DNA of 39,173 nucleotides, taken from assembly GCA_938003745.1 (NCBI GenBank), contig CALKXS010000165.1:1-39173 (forward strand), read 5' to 3'. Source of the stretch: an uncultured Algibacter sp. GTDB lineage: Bacteria; Bacteroidota; Bacteroidia; Flavobacteriales; Flavobacteriaceae. The notes beneath the pieces were generated by a model. It made no database searches and had not been told where the DNA came from. It saw only the letters and a program-made list of their open reading frames with translations. Positions 37,921-39,173 of this stretch are shown in pieces. The position numbers and the translations under genes were made by a program. Every line of letters starts with the position of its first letter. Positions within the stretch are counted from its first letter, which is position 1.

Positions 37921-38871
37921 TTAACCTTCTTTGGCTGCTAAATAACGCTCAGCATCTAATGCTGCCATACAACCTGTACCAGCAGCGGTTACTGCTTGTC
38001 TGTATACATGATCGGCCGCATCACCAGATACAAAAACACCATCTACATTCGTTTTAGATGTTCCTGGTACATTTATAATGTACCCCGTCTCATCTAAATC
38101 TAAATAGTCCTTAAAAACATCTGTATTGGGTTTATGCCCAATAGCTGTAAAAAATCCAGTAATAGGAATATCTTGTTTTTCATTGGTATTATTATTAAAA
38201 ACTCTAACACCAGTTACCACTTGTCCGTCTCCTAAAACTTCTTCAGTTTCAGTATTAAATAATATGTCAATATTCTCTGTATTTACAACTCTTTTTGCCA
38301 TAATCTTAGAAGCTCTAAACTCATCTCGACGTACCAACATAGTTACTTTAGTACATAATTTAGATAAGTAATGTGCTTCTTCACATGCAGAATCTCCCGC
38401 ACCAACAATAACAACTTCTTGATTTCTATAGAAAAAACCATCACATACAGCACAAGCTGAAACTCCGCCTCCAAGTTTTAAGTATTTTTGTTCAGATTCT
38501 AAACCTAAATACTTAGCTGAAGCACCCGTAGATATAATAATTGTATCAGCATGAATTTCTTTTTCATCATTAACCCATACTTTATGAATATCTTCAGAAA
38601 AGTCTACTTTAGTTATCCAACCATTACGAATATCTGTATCAAAACGTTCTGCTTGTTTTTGTAATTCAATCATCATTTCTGGCCCCGTAACACCGTTTGG
38701 ATACCCTGGAAAATTCTCAACTTCGTTAGTAGTTGTTAATTGACCTCCTGGTTGCGTTCCTTGATATAAAACAGGAGACATATTAGCTCTAGCTGCATAT
38801 ATAGCAGCTGTGTAACCCGCAGGTCCTGAACCTATAATTAGGCATTTTACTTTTTCTATTATATCTGACAT
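37921..38871 (-). CDS. trxB: Thioredoxin reductase
   Basis: The 316-residue FAD enzyme passes electrons from NADPH to thioredoxin. Seen: FAD-binding GSGPAGYTAA (residues 14-23); redox pair C140-A-V-C143 in ACAVCDGFF; NADPH-binding GAGDSACEEA; and the C-terminal FAD motif FVSGDAADHVYRQAVTAAGTG. The length is that of the bacterial low-molecular-weight type. It is a single gene with its own terminator, next to a cluster of broken IS elements but itself intact. Confidence 0.97.
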   Translation of the reverse strand: MSDIIEKVKCLIIGSGPAGYTAAIYAARANMSPVLYQGTQPGGQLTTTNEVENFPGYPNGVTGPEMMIELQKQAERFDTDIRNGWITKVDFSEDIHKVWVNDEKEIHADTIIISTGASAKYLGLESEQKYLKLGGGVSACAVCDGFFYRNQEVVIVGAGDSACEEAHYLSKLCTKVTMLVRRDEFRASKIMAKRVVNTENIDILFNTETEEVLGDGQVVTGVRVFNNNTNEKQDIPITGFFTAIGHKPNTDVFKDYLDLDETGYIINVPGTSKTNVDGVFVSGDAADHVYRQAVTAAGTGCMAALDAERYLAAKEG

Positions 38872-38894
38872 TCTCTAATTAATTTTTATCTTAG

Positions 38895-38902
38895 CAAAAA
38901 TA
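38895..38902 (-). promoter_or_regulatory. Possible -7 box for trxB
   Basis: TATTTTTG on the minus strand matches TAnnTTTG 24 bases upstream of the trxB start. No TTG at the expected -33 distance, so it is tentative. Confidence 0.35.
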
Positions 38903-39036
38903 GCTTTTTTGATAGAAACCTTACGTAGAAGTTATTAACACTTTATTATAGCTGAATATCTAAAACCCATGGCTTTCGTATTATTTTACATATATTTTTC
39001 GTAAACTATTTTGAATCAAAATATTAAACCTGGTGG

Positions 39037-39057
39037 ATTCAAGTCATAAACGCAACA
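39037..39057 (+). repeat. Terminal inverted repeat of the IS30-family element (3' end)
   Basis: ATTCAA, six bases, AACGCAACA, the same pattern as at 540-560 in inverse orientation. It overlaps the last codons of the transposase, a usual arrangement at the 3' end of IS30 elements. Confidence 0.55.
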
Positions 39058-39173
39058 CTATAGTTTTGAATTATAAATTCATTAAACTTTTCATTAGTTG
39101 TTAAGAAGTTATATCTTTTTCTGGGTCTATTATTTAATTTTTCAACGGCATCATTTACCTGTTGGATTTTGAT
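39039..39173 (-). CDS. IS30-family transposase, C-terminal end, cut by the window edge
   Basis: The last 44 codons, open up to the window edge, read QQVNDAVEKLNNRPRKRYNF and end VAFMT before TGA at 39039. NNRPRKR and the final VA-F/L-MT are typical IS30 C-terminal features. Unlike the copy at the left edge, no damage is seen in this stretch. It has the same orientation as the left-edge copy. Confidence 0.8.
   Translation of the reverse strand: MKIQQVNDAVEKLNNRPRKRYNFLTTNEKFNEFIIQNYSVAFMT

Noticed and set aside
1-39173. Composite transposon bounded by the two IS30 pieces
   Set aside because: The left transposase is decayed, both copies are incomplete in the window and about 38 kb of housekeeping genes lie between; recombination is possible but a mobile unit is not supported.

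Overview
The window is low-GC DNA from a marine-type member of the Bacteroidota, almost certainly Flavobacteriaceae. The signs are a hybrid two-component regulator (HTCS), candidate promoters with the Bacteroidota -7 box TAnnTTTG (best example upstream of gltB), a BBP2-type outer-membrane porin, and IS remnants and proteins with a clearly flavobacterial look. No rRNA, tRNA or CRISPR array was seen.

Layout. (1) 1-1171 is an IS graveyard: a decayed IS30-family transposase, a short IS4-family scrap and unassigned sequence. (2) 1183-12246 is the most distinctive block: an HTCS gene followed by four tightly packed genes on the same strand. They encode a Tat-exported NHL beta-propeller, a lipoprotein with a planctomycete-type cytochrome plus DUF1549/DUF1553, a Tat-exported DUF1501 protein, and a membrane protein fusing a DUF2231-like membrane domain, a c-type cytochrome, leucine-rich repeats and a chitobiase-type C-terminal domain. 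It looks like a regulated envelope machine with redox centres and no established function. It is bounded on both sides by IS debris. (3) 12380-13158 holds an IS982 remnant and a decayed TPR-type gene. (4) 13315-16725 carries small accessory genes: a CBS protein, a GIDE-like membrane protein, a zinc-ribbon protein, a GNAT acetyltransferase, a broken aldo/keto reductase and a short SSB. (5) 16773-19274 is nadB-nadA, the first two steps of NAD synthesis. (6) 19489-21319 is a nitronate-monooxygenase-like gene split by one frameshift. (7) 21625-24216 is ppc. (8) 24821-34109 is a nitrogen-assimilation cluster: amt, glnK and a porin on the minus strand, then gltB-gltD on the plus strand. (9) 34436-37785 is a nest of broken IS elements (IS3, IS4, IS1595). 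(10) trxB follows, and the window ends inside the 3' end of another IS30-family transposase.

How the genes work together. Ppc supplies oxaloacetate and so, through the TCA cycle, 2-oxoglutarate and aspartate. Porin, Amt, GlnK and GltBD bring in ammonium and turn 2-oxoglutarate plus glutamine into glutamate. NadB/NadA draw on aspartate for NAD. The HTCS/cytochrome block appears to be a separate, acquired module acting in the periplasm or at the cell surface, probably switched on by a carbohydrate-like ligand. That last point is inference.
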